Part shown: one piece after another, positions 1 to 12,339 of the stretch
Numbering within the stretch: position 1 is the first letter of the stretch
Layout: each line of letters begins with the position of its first letter
Assembly (NCBI GenBank): GCA_035578155.1
Contig: JAPWDM010000002.1
Location: forward strand, 40,322,811-40,386,810
Origin: Brachynemurus nebulosus
Taxonomy: Eukaryota > Arthropoda > Insecta > Neuroptera > Myrmeleontidae
Reading direction: 5' to 3'
DNA: 64,000 nucleotides
Made by a program: the position numbers and the translations under genes
Notes under the pieces: model-generated
Databases searched by the model: none
Told to the model about the DNA's origin: nothing
The model's input: the letters and a program-made list of their open reading frames with translations, nothing else

Positions 1-810
1 CGAAACACGTGTACAATTCAAGTCTCCCGTCCTCTAAATGTACACAGGTTTGTAATGTAGACTGTTCTTCCAAACATGTGTTCAAGCGAACGCGATGATT
101 AGAAGGATAGTTTTGCAAAGGTAATAAAAGCTTGAATTACGGCCCAAGAGATTCATGTCCAAAATATTGGCAAAATACTTTCTGTTGTCCAATATTACGA
201 AGAATGAAAGCAATGGTGAAAAAAAAACTTATGCTAATATTATAGTCAACAAACCAATTAAATAAAATGATTGGGAACAAGAAATGATAGAACTTTTACC
301 AACAAGAAAATTCAGTATTTTCTGGCACATCTTAAAAACACCTTCCTTTTTTTTCTTGGCCTGATTTTTTATCTCTGGTCTCGTCATCTTCAGGTAAAAA
401 CTGATTTATCAAAAAATTGACATTATTAGGTTCAAGTAATAATTTTTTTGAGTTATTAGAGCTTATAGCTTTTCGTTGTCGATAACATAATTCTTTATAA
501 AAATTTATAAAAGCTACCACTTTATCCGTTGGACATATAAGTTCAATTTGAATATTTGTAAAAATTCATAGGTCAGAAGAATAGTAGAAGTCTTAAAGAG
601 TACAAGCTTATAATATCATATTCTTTCCAACGTGAGTGTTCACTTTAAAAAATCTAAACATTTACTTTTTTTATTCACCAGACCCTCAGCGATAATTTTT
701 CTACTAGGCTCTAATCATAGCGCTTCCCTGAACACGTGTTTGAAAGAACAATGTGCATTACAAACCCGTACGCGTTTAGAGGACGGAGAACTTGATTAGG
801 CACGTGTTTG
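1..810. mobile_element. Inverted-repeat element 1 (MITE-like), possibly cut by the window edge
   Basis: The first ~99 bases and bases ~716-810 are inverted copies of each other. Both arms carry the words AACACGTGTTTG, ACAAACC and TTTAGAGGACGG in the same order, with scattered differences. The ~610-bp interior is AT-rich and includes an unrecognised 62-codon minus-strand frame (332-520) unlike any transposase I know. The arms and short interior suggest a non-autonomous DNA transposon. The left terminus may lie outside the window, so no target duplication can be read and the superfamily is unknown. Confidence 0.7.
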
Positions 811-891
811 GAAGAAGAGCCTAGCGTTACAAAACCGTGCGGGTTTCGAGGAAATAATTCCTCCTATTGAACACGCAAACGGAAATACGCA

Positions 892-1703
892 CCCCGGAAG
901 CGAATTATTTTAATACCGTAATTGACGGTGTGGTGAAGCTGTAAGTAATTGATATCTACAATTTTGGCGGTCAAAATCCTATTACAGTACATTTTTGACA
1001 ATATTCTATTATATTTCCACAATGGTTTTGTTTTGATCTAGGAAAGTTATACATATGAAGTACCTGCAGTGTCACATAAACGACAATACAGTTACTATTT
1101 GAACTTTCTATCAGGGGCAGATAGCCTATATCTTAATATACTTCTTTCGATTATCCTTGATTATTTCGAAAACTATAGGATACAGGAAAAAAACATTATA
1201 TCAGACACAACACTTTATTTTTAAAGTATTTTCGACTGATGTATATAATTCCAGGGTCGGACCCACTGGAGCGGCCATTCAGCAGATTGGAAATCAAAAA
1301 TATTTTTTTTATCATATTGTACCCCTCGAATATTGATGAGACTTGGCGCAGTAATTAAGTGAATTAAGGCACAGTCACTGCATTTTTTTTTTTTTGAAAT
1401 GGTCACTCAATCAGAATCCTATAAAAATAACATTGGATCGGACATTATCCTTATTATTATCCTTAATAACGAGGACTGATACGATAATAAATATGTCTAA
1501 TATTCTTGAGAGCGTTTGCCTTCATGTGGATTTGGGATTATTTTCCTATGTTGAGTAGTTACCAAAAAAAAAAATTTTGTAATTTTTAAAATTTTCTTTT
1601 ACTTCCATGACTACTCAGCTTTGGCCGCCGAAATTATAGATGTCAATTAGGTACTTACAGCCTCAGCATACCATATAGTTATTAAAATAATTCGCTTCCG
1701 GGG
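892..1703. mobile_element. Inverted-repeat element 2 (MITE-like)
   Basis: The outer ~85 bases at each end are inverted copies. Both begin CCCCGGAAGCGAATTATTTT and continue through a GCTGTAAGTA word and a CTATAATTT/CTACAATTT word to a GGCGG motif. Length is about 812 bp. There is no convincing coding sequence inside. A segment at 1195-1275 is an inverted relative of 4030-4105, which suggests another old repeat inside this one. No clear target duplication was found, so the superfamily is open. Confidence 0.75.
1195..1290 (-). repeat. Dispersed repeat, copy paired with 4020-4105
   Basis: On the minus strand this segment resembles 4020-4105 on the plus strand. They share ACACAACACTT, then a TACTGAT/GACTGAT word, then CAGRGTCGGACC and a GAG-GGC word. 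The CAGGGTCGGA word resembles hAT ends, but no opposite end or duplication was found. The two copies are diverged. Confidence 0.5.
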
Positions 1704-2059
1704 CCGATTCACCTATACTTATCCGGCTATACCCTTTGGCGCATGTATAGGTTTTATTGCATTATATTATTCAAAATTTAGCAGATAACGTTTATGATTA
1801 CAGTAAAATTCCGTTTATTACAGTTTTTTTTATTTTTAATTAATTATGAAAAAAAAAAAAAAACATACGGGTTGAATTGAGAACCTCCTCCTCTTTGAAG
1901 TCGGATAATAATAAATAACTCTTAAAAAAGAAAATTTGTCACACCTACAACTTTTTAAACTCATCTACTTTTATCGCAAACCGAAGAGCGCGATCCATTT
2001 TATTTCGGCAATGATTTGTAGAATATTTCTAATTTGAATTTTATTTGAATAGACATACT

Positions 2060-2185
2060 TTTTATATGAATTCCGTTTTTGGAAATTCACTTATTACAGC
2101 GGGTACCATGAAAAGACCTGAGCCCGGGACTATGGCAGAAATCCGTTTGAAGCCTCAAGAAACCGAAAATGAGGTTCAATATTTA

Positions 2186-2269
<84 letters not shown>

Positions 2270-2574
2270 ATTATTATAATATACATTTTATAATTTTAAT
2301 ATTTTGATATATATGTGTCTGCACGATAACTCTCGAAGGAAGCCTTGATTTATTTATTTATTTTTTTTTTTTTTTGTATTTTTTGTATTTTATTTGCCAG
2401 AGTCCTGAAGATCCAAAAAGTGCCAAAAATTAACTCCTCAACTTATTTTGAAAACTTTTTCACTGTTAGGGAGCTAAACTATTTTAAATGGATACAAGTT
2501 GTTATATGAGATCCGCCAGTGTCCAGTCTTTGGAAATTCACTATGTTATGCAGATGCTGCGACAAGGGTATTTA
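2060..2574 (+). repeat. Repeat family N, copy 1, with internal (TA)n
   Basis: Left end: GGAAATTCACTTATTACAGC followed by a CCTGAGCCCGGGAC word. Right end: GGAAATTC, CTATGTTATGCAGATGCTGC, then GACAAGGGTATTT. The same two ends recur at 31091-31535 and 49633-50249, and the right end alone at 6048 and 16617. Between them lie a (TA)n tract and a segment with the phrase ACTGTTAGGGAGCTAAACTA that also occurs in copies 2 and 3. The open frames here (2045-2293 and 2499-2696) are chance readings of this repeat. Confidence 0.75.
2184..2267. repeat. (TA)n microsatellite
   Basis: About 80 bp of alternating TA with one TAC interruption, inside family N copy 1. It reads as poly-Tyr/Ile in translation and is not coding. 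Confidence 0.97.
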
Positions 2575-2699
2575 TATTATTAAAAATGTTATACCTATGC
2601 TTTAAAACAAAATTAAAAAATATTATAAAAAATAACCACATATGTAACAGAATGGTTACAAGAATTTGTTATATTTCTGAGAATATAAATAAATAATAA

Positions 2700-4000
2700 C
2701 GAATTTTAAAACAAAGTTATTTTTTTTTATTTCCATAAAATATGTTTCAAATTCAAATAAATACATATTGTTAAGTTTCATCATAAAAAAAAAGTTTCTG
2801 GAATAGAATATATTCAGTAAAATAGTAAAGTTAGCTATATTGTTTGTGTGAAATATTACGTTATTGCGTTAAATATTAATAACTTCAAGTGCAGTCTGCA
2901 TTTAATAAGAGTGTAAATGCCGAAAATATGAAAATACACAAAAAACGGTGTTTACAAAATAGTATGAAAGTTATATACAATATATTTATTTTTGACGTAA
3001 ATTTTTATGTTTCCTCCCAAAAAGTTCAAAATACAACCAATGCAACCAACACCCTGGAGCTTTAATTCCGATTACTTTTACAGCACTAATCTTGTTAAAA
3101 ATGAAAAGAGGGTTGACGACCCAAAGCATGAGGTCTCATTAAAATTAGCAATTTTATCACCTAAAAACGGTAAAGTGATGTTGATACTGCCATAAAATTA
3201 ATTTTTTTTTTCCATTCACATATTATTTGAGCGATTTCCGATAGATTTGTTGGTAAAATGCTAACTTCTGCTATCAACAATAATGAAATTGTATCGGCGT
3301 AGTCAAGTTTGTGATATGATGTGCGAAAATAGGCAGCTTTAGTATTTACTTACGATACTAAATCTAGATAACATATGCTTCGAATTATTCTCTGGAATAG
3401 AACGACCAGGTCATCATGACATCGTGTGAATACTCAAAGTAGTTATTGATTTGCTAGGCAGTCTTATTTTCTTTTCGAAAATGTAATAGAGAAGAGAATC
3501 TTACGTGTCTATATACAGAATTTTTTACGCAGGATTTTTTCTTTAATGAAGATTACACATGCTTACTTCCATATTGAAAAAAGTCGTCAAGTGCGTGTTT
3601 GACACGCATTATTTAGGGCTACTCAGGAATTATGTGTTGTATGTTGTATGAATCATTACATGTTGTATGATTAGTAAGAAACCTGCAAAAAATTTTGATA
3701 ATTATACCATAGCTACAAGTTAAGGATATTATGGAGGTACTTAAAAATGGTGACAGTCTTATGAAAATTTGTGCGAATAATGGTTTTTCTAAATTTAATC
3801 GACTGTGAAAATTTAAATTAGATTCACTACAGCGTTTAAAAGTTATTGCAGGTTTAATTTTTGCTCACTTTTAACATGCAGTCTAATTGAGTTTTCAATA
3901 GAAACCGAATATAAACCAGCTTTTAATGCTTAGAAAAAATGGTGATAAGGCTCTTGTTTTTGTTTTAGATGTTAGGAAAAACGCTTATACAACTTTTTTT
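2700..4000. other. AT-rich DNA, nothing recognised
   Basis: No supported gene, RNA or terminal-repeat structure seen. The 62-codon frame at 3007-3195 has no recognisable motif. Confidence 0.5.
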
Positions 4001-4019
4001 ACCCCCAAATTTACCAAAA

Positions 4020-4105
4020 TAGCCCCTCTAGTAGGTCCGACTCTGGCTTTGTATATATCAGTAGAAAGCTCTCTAAAAATGAAGTGTTGTGTCAATTTAA
4101 AATTT
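4020..4105 (+). repeat. Dispersed repeat, copy paired with 1195-1290
   Basis: Plus-strand partner of the repeat at 1195-1290. It contains GGTCCGACTCTG, ATATATCAGTAGAAAG and AAGTGTTGTGTC. Confidence 0.5.
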
Positions 4106-4560
4106 TTCTTTATCTGCCGCAGTTTTCAAGTAATCTAGCAAAATTGAAATTTTACCCTAATTTTGAGGGGTAATTTCACTTCTTAAATGGCGACTGTGTC
4201 AGATGAAAAAAATCGGGTCCGTTATTTTGGTCGACCCTACGGGTTGTCCCCATTTACTCTTTTCTCGTCTCTTTTGATCCCAATTTTTCATAGAGAAGAA
4301 ATTATACGATTTTTGTTAATTTTTCAAAAACCACCAATATTTTTAAATTTTTTTGGATACTGCTGATAAAGTGACCATCTTCGCGTAAATTTTTAATATA
4401 TTAAAGATTAGGTACTCATAAAATAAATACAAAAAAATACGGTGTGAAGTCTGAATGCGTACCTATTCATCCTTGTCTACGGTAGCACATTTTTTATTGA
4501 CATAAATATTAGAAACGCAGGAAAAGAGACCAGGAATCAACATAGAAGTGGATTATGGTA

Positions 4561-5202
4561 CGATATATTTTCTGAAAAAAGTGCTTAGGACCAAAGTTAT
4601 AGAATTCAAAGTGAAGCACTTGATGATGACTTTGAAGTTGACCTTGAGGTCAATTTCCAAAGTCATTTGAAAATCATTTAATATTTTTCAAAAGGAGTAG
4701 CTTACTTTTCACCCCTAAATGGTTCAAAGTATATTCGAACGAATTTCACATGCAAGATAGAAAATAAGTGATCAAGAAGTAATTTTGAAAAATACTTGCT
4801 CAATCGCAATCGGAAAAATAATAGTTAATCATATGTTCAATTGAATTCCTAATATGATAACTATAGAGTAGCAATAAAAATTTTAAAAAATTTTGAAAAT
4901 TTATAATATAACATAAAGTTAATGTTTAACTTACAATTAGAGTGATATTAAATCTTTTCTTAACTTTACTTCTAAAATTACTTACAAAAATGTTTTCTTC
5001 TAATTTTTTCTATAAATCAACTTTGAAGATAGATTGAGTCAATACATGAAATTACTGCTTATAGGTACAGGATATGGTCAAACTTCGGCAATGGCTAATC
5101 ATTTTCAACTGACCTTGAAAATCGATTTCAGGGTCACTATCAAGTGCATCGCTTCAAATTCTACAAATTTGGTACTCAGCCCTTTTTTCAGAAAATATGT
5201 CG
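4561..5202. mobile_element. Inverted-repeat element 3 (MITE-like)
   Basis: The outer ~110 bases are inverted copies. Reading inward from either end gives ATATTTTCTGAAAAAA, a TAGAATT word, then GCACTTGAT, GTGACC/TTGACC and an AAAATC/AAAATG end. The interior is AT-rich and without a recognisable gene. The frame at 5034-5267 is mostly the right arm. The arms are perhaps 75-80% alike, so the element is old. Confidence 0.7.
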
Positions 5203-5564
5203 TTTCAAAAATATCTAGCTATAACTGTTTTCATCTACAGAGGTTGAATGGTGTTTTCTACCCCTAAAAAGCGTATTTAGCCGAAATAAAAAAACACGTA
5301 TTTAATATTTTTCGCTGTTTAATAAGTATGTTAAGTTTCATTCAAATTGGCAAGTATTAGTTGGGTAGTGTTATTTGTCAGAATGTTTTGCCGATCTAGT
5401 TTTTTCAATATTTCTTTGCTCGTTTTCAGAATTTGTATTTTAATTTCTACGGACAAATAACTCATTCTTTTCTTCGATTTGAGTAACTTTTATTTGCTGA
5501 TGTTGACCATTAATTGATCGAAACATATCAAATATTTTTCAATGATTTTTTTAGCGAATGTCGA

Positions 5565-6048
5565 AAATTTTGAAAATTTTTTCACCGTTAGTAAGTTAAA
5601 GTATTTGAATTCATTAAGTAATTAAATGATGTCCACAAGAACCTTACGGACTACCATAAGTTATATGAGATCCCTAGGACCCGTTTTTTACTGTTAGGAT
5701 AAACTTTTTACTAAAATTATTTTAGATGAATAAAGGTTATGTTGTATGATTTCCGCCAGGGTTTACTGTTCCCATTATTGTAAAAAATAAACTAACCGAC
5801 CGATTTTGAAAATTTTTTCACTGTTAGAGAACTAAATTATTTTAGATGGATACAACTATGCTGCACAAAGTCCGTTCGGGTTCTTGGGTCCCAAAAATAT
5901 CAAAACTAATTACCCAGCCGATTTTAAAAAATCTTTTACTCTTAGAAAGCTAAACTATTTTAAATAGGTACAGTTCTTAGATGAGATCCGCCAGTCCCTA
6001 AAATTTGGAAATTCGCTATGTTATGCAGATGCTGCGACAGGGGTATTT
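5565..6048 (+). repeat. Repeat family N, copy 2, with internal tandem units
   Basis: It ends in the family's hallmark ATGTTATGCAGATGCTGCGA followed by CAGGGGTATTT. Upstream are about four imperfect units of roughly 110-130 bp. Each has a TTTTTCACTGTTAG-like word, then CTAAA-TATTTTA, then a GATCCGCCAG/GATTTCCGCCAG word. The left terminus found in copies 5 and 6 is not evident here. Confidence 0.65.
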
Positions 6049-6123
6049 AATCTGACAAACACAAAAATATTGCAGATCCATGGTAACGCGATTTAAAAAT
6101 GAAATATTATTGATCAAAAAGTG

Positions 6124-6384
6124 TCAGAGATCACATTGATCCTGAGAAAAATTTCTCACCATACTTGCCCCACGTTCGATAAATCTGTTTCCAGCCTGTA
6201 TATGTAACCGTGTATGTATGTAAAGCAGCAAACACTCTCGGAAACCGCGTAATGTTATAAAAATTTTCTTTAACTTGCGCCTTTTCGACGTCAGTTGTTG
6301 GAAATTTAATGAATTCTTCACGCAACAAAGCAATTTTGTGTGACACTAATTTCACTACTTTGCTAGTAGTAGCTTTGAAAACTT
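6124..6384 (-). pseudogene. PIF/Harbinger (HARBI1-like) transposase fragment, decayed
   Basis: What it was: the nuclease of a PIF/Harbinger transposon, here only an internal piece of ~85 codons from a protein normally around 350-400 residues. Reading leftward on the minus strand I see a helix-turn-helix-like stretch (ATTSKVVKLVSHKI), then FIKFPTT, then FYNITRFPRV, then a degraded first catalytic block. The family usually has G-A-[IL]-D-x-T-H-[VI]; here the reading is AALHTYTV, so the catalytic Asp is lost. A YR..GKYGEKFFS stretch matches the family's YRNRKG-FS region. A stop codon ends the frame at ~6124 and another lies upstream at ~6385. The order of family-specific blocks makes chance unlikely. 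It is certainly non-functional and lies next to family N copy 2. Confidence 0.75.
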
Positions 6385-7180
6385 CTCCTTAAAAAAAACA
6401 TTATTTCTGAAGATAATGTACTATTCCTAAAAAAAAGATACATTACTGCTTAGTTGAAATACTTATTATTTAAAAAACAGCATACCAGTTCGTTTTGTGT
6501 TGTATTCGTGGGCGAATTTTTTCCAAAATAAAAATTCCTTTCGCATTCGAAATTTTGTGTAAAAATTCAAATCGTCGCAAATATTAAAATGATTTGGATG
6601 AAAACATATTGTTTTTTTTTACATAAACGTTAAGTCATACAAATAGGTTATGTTATAATATAAGAATCTTTTGACAAAAAAAAAAATAATTTATTTTAAA
6701 AAGATTATAAAGGTACGGACACACGACACGCTTTTGGTGTAGAAGTTTTTTTTTTTACAAAAGGACAGAAAAGTTGATTTAAGATACTACCAACAAGGTA
6801 ATCCTAAATTGTGAGACGCATCCAAAAGATAATACAGAGATAATATTATATTACAACTCTAAGAAAAAAGTAAACGCAATAAAATTTTACAAGTTGGATT
6901 TACACTATAGCAAAAAATGAAATAAATTATTTTCAGTACGAAACTGCCGTCTTGCAGCAACATTTATAAAAATATTAGTTTTCAATTCAAAATAGAATAT
7001 GGCAATACAAAATACGATTTAGAAATGTTAAATTATAATCTAAATCAGGTGTTGTGTGAAATGTCTGACACTATTCTATTCGCCGTGTGTGACACTACTG
7101 TGTAAACAACCTCAAATATTTGCTAGAGAAGTCTAGCAACTCGAGTGTATACAACTGTTCTAGCCTTATCTAGACTGCAA
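6385..7180. other. AT-rich DNA, nothing recognised
   Basis: No supported feature. Upstream codons of the Harbinger fragment may extend a little into this stretch but are too decayed to align by eye. Confidence 0.5.
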
Positions 7181-7185
7181 ATTTA

Positions 7186-7636
7186 AGCCGCTGCTACACG
7201 ATGCTACGAACACCTTCCAACATTCGACGTTGGATGGTTCATAGCATCGTGTAGCCGTTGTTCGAACCTACGAGTGTCCAATGTCGAGCGTCAAACGTTC
7301 GCATTTGGTCGTGTCCCGTTCGATGTCGGTATTTTTGCACCGAGTCAAAGGGGTGCTTCGAACATTTGAAGGTCAATGTTGGTTCGTTGGTTGGTTCGAC
7401 TCAGCAGCTGCACGCTCGTTCATGTGAAGAGAGACAACATCAGTGTATAACATTAGAGATAACATCAGACAGATAACATCGTCCACTGAGTACCAACACA
7501 TCATCATTCGTATTGGATCAAACATTCGATTCACCGTGTAGCAGATACATTCGTCGCACCAACTATCGAACTTAACTGCCTCAAACGTTCGATCGAATGT
7601 TGGAAGGAACGTTCGTAGCATCGTGTAGAACCCGCT
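7186..7636. mobile_element. PIF/Harbinger-type MITE with TTA target duplication
   Basis: 451 bp bounded by inverted ends that both read inward as AGCSGSTKCTACACGATGCT followed by ACGAAC and a CTTCCAACATTCGA word. It is flanked on both sides by TTA (7183-7185 and 7637-7639). A 3-bp TWA duplication is the rule for PIF/Harbinger. The interior is unusually GC-rich and full of short CGTTCGA/TCGAAC words. The frames at 7258-7476 and 7373-7621 are readings of this repeat, not genes. Confidence 0.8.
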
Positions 7637-7735
7637 TTACTTGAACGTGTAAACCAACGGGCCAAACTACTATATGATAGTTAGTATTCCGACTGTAGCA
7701 GAAAGGTGACGTAAAATCTCCTCCACTTCGCATCA

Positions 7736-8440
7736 CTATGCTGTGTAAGTACAAACTGTTTGTAGTGGTTTAGGCTTGATGTTTGCTTCTGTGTGAGTAT
7801 TTACACACACAATTACAAAACACGTATTATCGGACAGAGCAACGTGCAGGTCAAGTAACAATGGTCTTACAATACATAACAATCGTAGTGGATTCGATGA
7901 CCGACACCGACTGACTAAATGCCTTAAGCTGTGACAGACCAACAAATGACTCCAAGCGAACTAAACTTTTTTGATATTAGTTTGCTTCTAGTGTTCTATA
8001 GTGTAAACATTGCACACAATAATGCTAATTTAGATGTCTCGTGTATCCGTAGCTTTATGTACATATGTTGTAGGTACCTATCATGTATTATATACTGTGT
8101 GATACAAGGGGACAAACTAGATTGGCTTTGCCTCTGTTCCACTTGTAATGAGTTTGTGACGTAGTCTGTTTGTGTACATACACACTGTTTGCAGTGTATT
8201 AGTTTGGTTTTTTGTAGTAGTATGTGTATACACACATACAATCACATCACACGTATTACCAGAGAGAGCTGTTCAACGTGCTCAACTAACAATGGGTATA
8301 TTGTTAATATAATGGTGTGTTGACTCGACGACGACTACTGACGGACTAATGTCTTAAGCTGTGACTGGCTTACAAATGACTCCAAGCGAATTTCACTTTT
8401 TTTATGTTAGTTGGCTTCTAGTGTTCTATGGTGTGACACT
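7736..8440. repeat. Tandem duplication, period about 430 bp
   Basis: Two direct, diverged copies (about 7740-8012 and 8170-8442) share ordered blocks: CTGTTTG(C/T)AGTG, ACACACA-AATTACA, CACGTATTA, then TTAAGCTGTGAC (7924 and 8354, 430 apart), AAATGACTCCAAGCGAA, and GCTTCTAGTGTTCTAT. All open frames here come from the duplicated unit. No gene family is recognised. Confidence 0.85.
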
Positions 8441-8449
8441 TTCAAAATA

Positions 8450-10395
8450 GAGTATACTCACTATATATATAGGTAGCATGTGTAAATTACGTATGTATAT
8501 TTTGAGTAAAATTCAAAACGTCAAATGTCAAAAACTAATATATTTAAATAGCAATTAAATTGAATTTGAATGAATTTAAAAAATATTGTTAAAGTTTGCA
8601 TTTTTTTGATAGTAATTTACTGTTAATATGTAGGTAATATTAAAATCATTTAGGTAATTTAATATGTAGGTAATATTAAAATCATTTAAATATCCATAAA
8701 CGACACAGTAATAATCATGTACCTAATAGTATAGGCGTCAATTATATTTTTTTTATTTATACCTTACTGCTAACAAGAAAGATTAAAAAAAAATTTAGCA
8801 ATTAAGAAAAAAATCTAATTAATTTCTAATTCTATACGTTCGATTATTAAACAATTAGCAGTTAGGTCCAAAATTAATGTCTTAAATTTTTTATTTTTGT
8901 AATTAAGAAAAATATCCCCTTTACTCCAAAAAGTTGGGGAGCTGAGTTCAGCAAACAGAAATGCAAGTTGGTCACACATTAGAATAGTGTTTTTGTGAAA
9001 CGATAAGGCTTACTCAGAGGTTATGGCCTCTGAGTAGCCTAAAATTAGGGTAATTTCGAACAAAATGAAAAGTGTTAAATATTCATCATATTTATGTTTT
9101 TGTAGAAACTTTTACTTTTAGATTAATTTTAGTCGGACGTTTAAATTATTTTATTGTGCCCACAAATAAAATTTTAATAATTTATTCACTATTTAAATTT
9201 CATAAATCACAAGCTAGCCACATTAATCCATTTTATTCTATTATTATATATCCGGAAAACAATTATTCAATGCTTTAATTGATATTTTTAAAGTGTAATC
9301 ATTGATATTTAGTATTATTTTAACATTTTTAAAAGATGAAGTCATTTGAATCCTTGCACTATTTTGATTATTGATTACATATTACCTACGATATGATGTC
9401 GACGAACTATAAAAATGTGAGAGTCAGCCGAGATTTCTATTTTCTCATATACTTTTTCAAAGGACGCCAAGCTAATATTAATTTTTTAGAAACACAGGTT
9501 AAGACGTTATTTTTAACAATGAGGTGAACAGTTTCAAATTTAAATTCTCCAGTCAGAGTGAACTTTTGGAATAAACTAAGTTTTTGAAGAAAATTACAAA
9601 ATATTTAGCGTTTGTTAAGGCAATTTTCTAGTTGACAAATTTTTTACTAACAGGAAATATAACAAGTCGATCACGTGCGCCCACAGTCTTTACAATATTG
9701 TTCAATAAATCATTGGTTTAGTAAATTAATTATGATCAATTTATTAATAAAATAATTTCAATTACTTTAACATGTAGCCATGAATATTTATAATATTCCA
9801 TATATAAACGTGGAAAATTTCAATTTCGAGTATTCTTCTAACATACATTAGATTTCTGTCATCTAAATTAGTCATTTTAATTGCACTGCACTAAAATAAT
9901 TAAATTTTAGCAAATTTTATCTTTTTATTTTATTTTCGAGAAGTTACAGCACTCATATAATTATATGATATAAGTGAACTCCAAATAATTTAACTAGAGT
10001 GCATTTATTACTCATTTCGATCGTATGTTATGCAAAATAATATCATCTCTCAGCTAGTTTGATGTGGTGTAGAATATTTTATACCAAATTTGAATAATGT
10101 TATAACCGCCATATAGTTATTCGCATATATCCACTATATGCAAATATAGTAAAGTAAGTATAAATACTAATTTTACTCAAATACCCAAATGTAAGAAATA
10201 TGTATATTTAGAATTTGATCTTATTCAATGATTAATATATTGTTACCCGTTAGTTGTCGGCATTTAAAATGGATCACTTCTAATTTTTCATGTGAAAACG
10301 TCTGTAAATTCGGTATGGTAGTCAAGCCAAATTTTTCAATGCAACTTCTGAAACTTTTTTCAGTTTTACAGTTTGTACGGAATACTAGTTCAAAT
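8450..10395. other. AT-rich DNA, one hairpin, otherwise nothing recognised
   Basis: The only local structure noted is the hairpin at 9006-9040 and a short direct duplication near 8630-8700 (TAGGTAATATTAAAATCATT twice). No gene or transposon ends seen. Confidence 0.5.
9006..9040. repeat. Short strong hairpin
   Basis: AGGCTTACTCAGAGG, a 6-base loop, then CCTCTGAGTAGCCT. This is a 14-bp stem with one bulged T. It could be a remnant of a small MITE or transposon end. There is no precursor-like context that would argue for a small RNA gene. Confidence 0.7.
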
Positions 10396-10406
10396 ATAGC
10401 TACGAG

Positions 10407-10716
10407 CAGGGTCGGATTTACCCTAAGTGCGGTCCTGAAGCTCTGTTAAAAATGCTGCCCCATTACCCGAAACCAAGGCCGAGAGATATGTCAAGCCTCC
10501 GGGAAAAACTATCTTCCAAAAAAAAAAAAAAGATGACAAAAAAAAAATTCCCCTTTTTTCAGGCCCGTCAACTCCATCTTATAACGTAGAATAGTTGATG
10601 AACCAAAAAAGAGCTTTTCACACCCTCTATGTTCTCACGTTCCAAATTTTGTCGCCCCTGAAAATTTTCCGCCTTGGGCACTAGTCCTAAGTGCCCCTAG
10701 TGTAAATCTAACGTTG
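10407..10716. mobile_element. Small hAT-type MITE
   Basis: 310 bp with ends CAGGGTCGGATTTAC (left) and CAACGTTAGATTTAC (right, read inward). CAGGG-CGGATTTA ends are typical of hAT elements. Flanking 8-mers are GCTACGAG and AGTACGAG, identical at the last six bases, as expected of a decayed 8-bp hAT duplication. The interior holds GGGCAC/GTGCCC-type words and no gene. Confidence 0.65.
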
Positions 10717-11733
10717 AGTACGAGTAAAGAACAAATGACTACTTTCTAAAAACAAAAACAAAATCAAGAATCCGTCGCCGTACAAAAAAAATATTAACAC
10801 TATGAGGCCTGAGCACTTTCATAGTAAACTTCCCCGAAAGCCGGCAATATTTAAAAAAAAACCTTATATAAACAAATACATAAAATAACATGATTCAAAC
10901 ACTGAATAGATTCAACACAGTTTAACATGTATGTGTAAAACTGTAAACATACGTACGTGATACGTACATACTACATACACACTGACATTCAAATCAATTT
11001 TATTTAAAAATATAAATTATATTTTTTCTGTATTTTTTATCTTAAAAGTTTCTATACATACAAACCGAAAGAGTAGTGTGTGTTGCTATGTATTTGCGTG
11101 AGTAGGAACACATTCGTGTGATGAATGACGATAAACATCGCACACATAATGTGTAACCAATTAATCATATATCGCGGTCGGCCTCTGCGGATGTTTTGTT
11201 TGCTTTCGGATGCCGAAGCCGTGGGTTTGAAAGTGTTAAGGTTAATCACATATAAGCATATACCAATACAAACCAAGTTCGAAATACAGTATGAGAAATA
11301 ATGCACTAACTAATAGACCGAACTAATGAATTAATGAGATTATGGGGATCGATGACGTAATCTCTGGGCATCGGACGCGTGTACACTATAGAAACGATAT
11401 TTTGAAGATATTCGTACTTTAGGATACGTGTGTGTTACAAAGGCGTGACAGTAGCGCGTTGAAAGCGATAATAACTCCAATAATAATAACCAACATTTTA
11501 TAAATAAAAAATGGGAAATAAAATTTTTACGAGAATTTCAATATTTTTGAAGAAGAAATGTGTTCAGGATTGGAGGAAATGAGTATCACAAGAAAGTATT
11601 AATGTAAGCGAACCGAAAAAATGCCTAACGTCTAGTCTGAAGCAATCAGAAGAGTTAACAAAACATCAGAAAAAATTGGCAGTAGAGTCAAATTCAACTG
11701 CTATTACGCACAGTGGATCCAAACCCACTCTAA

Positions 11734-12330
11734 TAGTAGCACTACATTCTCGCGAGGTCGCCTCGACGAGACGTTCGTCGAGGTTTTGACGAGGCGAGAC
11801 AACACGAGTATGTACCGTCTACACTCTCGCTCATTACTCAGTTATTCATATTGCTCATACGCGTTCGTATAGTTTGAAATGTCAATCATAGATGGACAAG
11901 ATGGGTGATGTCGGTGACATGGATTTAAATAACTGCTGCTGCAGTTCTATGTACTGTTGAATCCTATAATTTTCTTCATGCATATTACACAAAAAAGTTT
12001 AAAATAACGTTTAAAATAACGTTTTTGTAAATTTAAGGCATGATTTTAGGTTATGTATAAAAACATAATAGTACGCAGATATGCAACATATGCAATATCA
12101 ACACACGAGTATATGCGAGAGTGTAGTTGATCGCCTCGCCTCGTGTCTCGTGTCCTTTGACTTGTGACAAAAAACCGACTCAGATCGGTGACCTGACGAG
12201 GCGAGGCAAGGCTTGACGAGGCGAGGCGAGGCAAGGCTTGACGAGGCGAGGCGAGGTAACACGAGAGCATCAACTACACTCTCGGCCTCGCGTCGCCTCG
12301 TGTTGCCTCGACGAGAGTGTAGTGCTACTA
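11734..12330. mobile_element. GC-rich Harbinger-type MITE with CGAGGCGAGG subrepeats
   Basis: 597 bp. Both ends read inward TAGTAGCACTACAYTCTCG and are flanked by TAA on each side (11731-11733 and 12331-12333), so a 3-bp duplication suggests the PIF/Harbinger group. The interior is built of GACGAGGCGAGGC units and their complements and folds back strongly. That explains the spurious frames at 12046-12407. Confidence 0.75.
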
Positions 12331-12339
12331 TAAGTAGAG

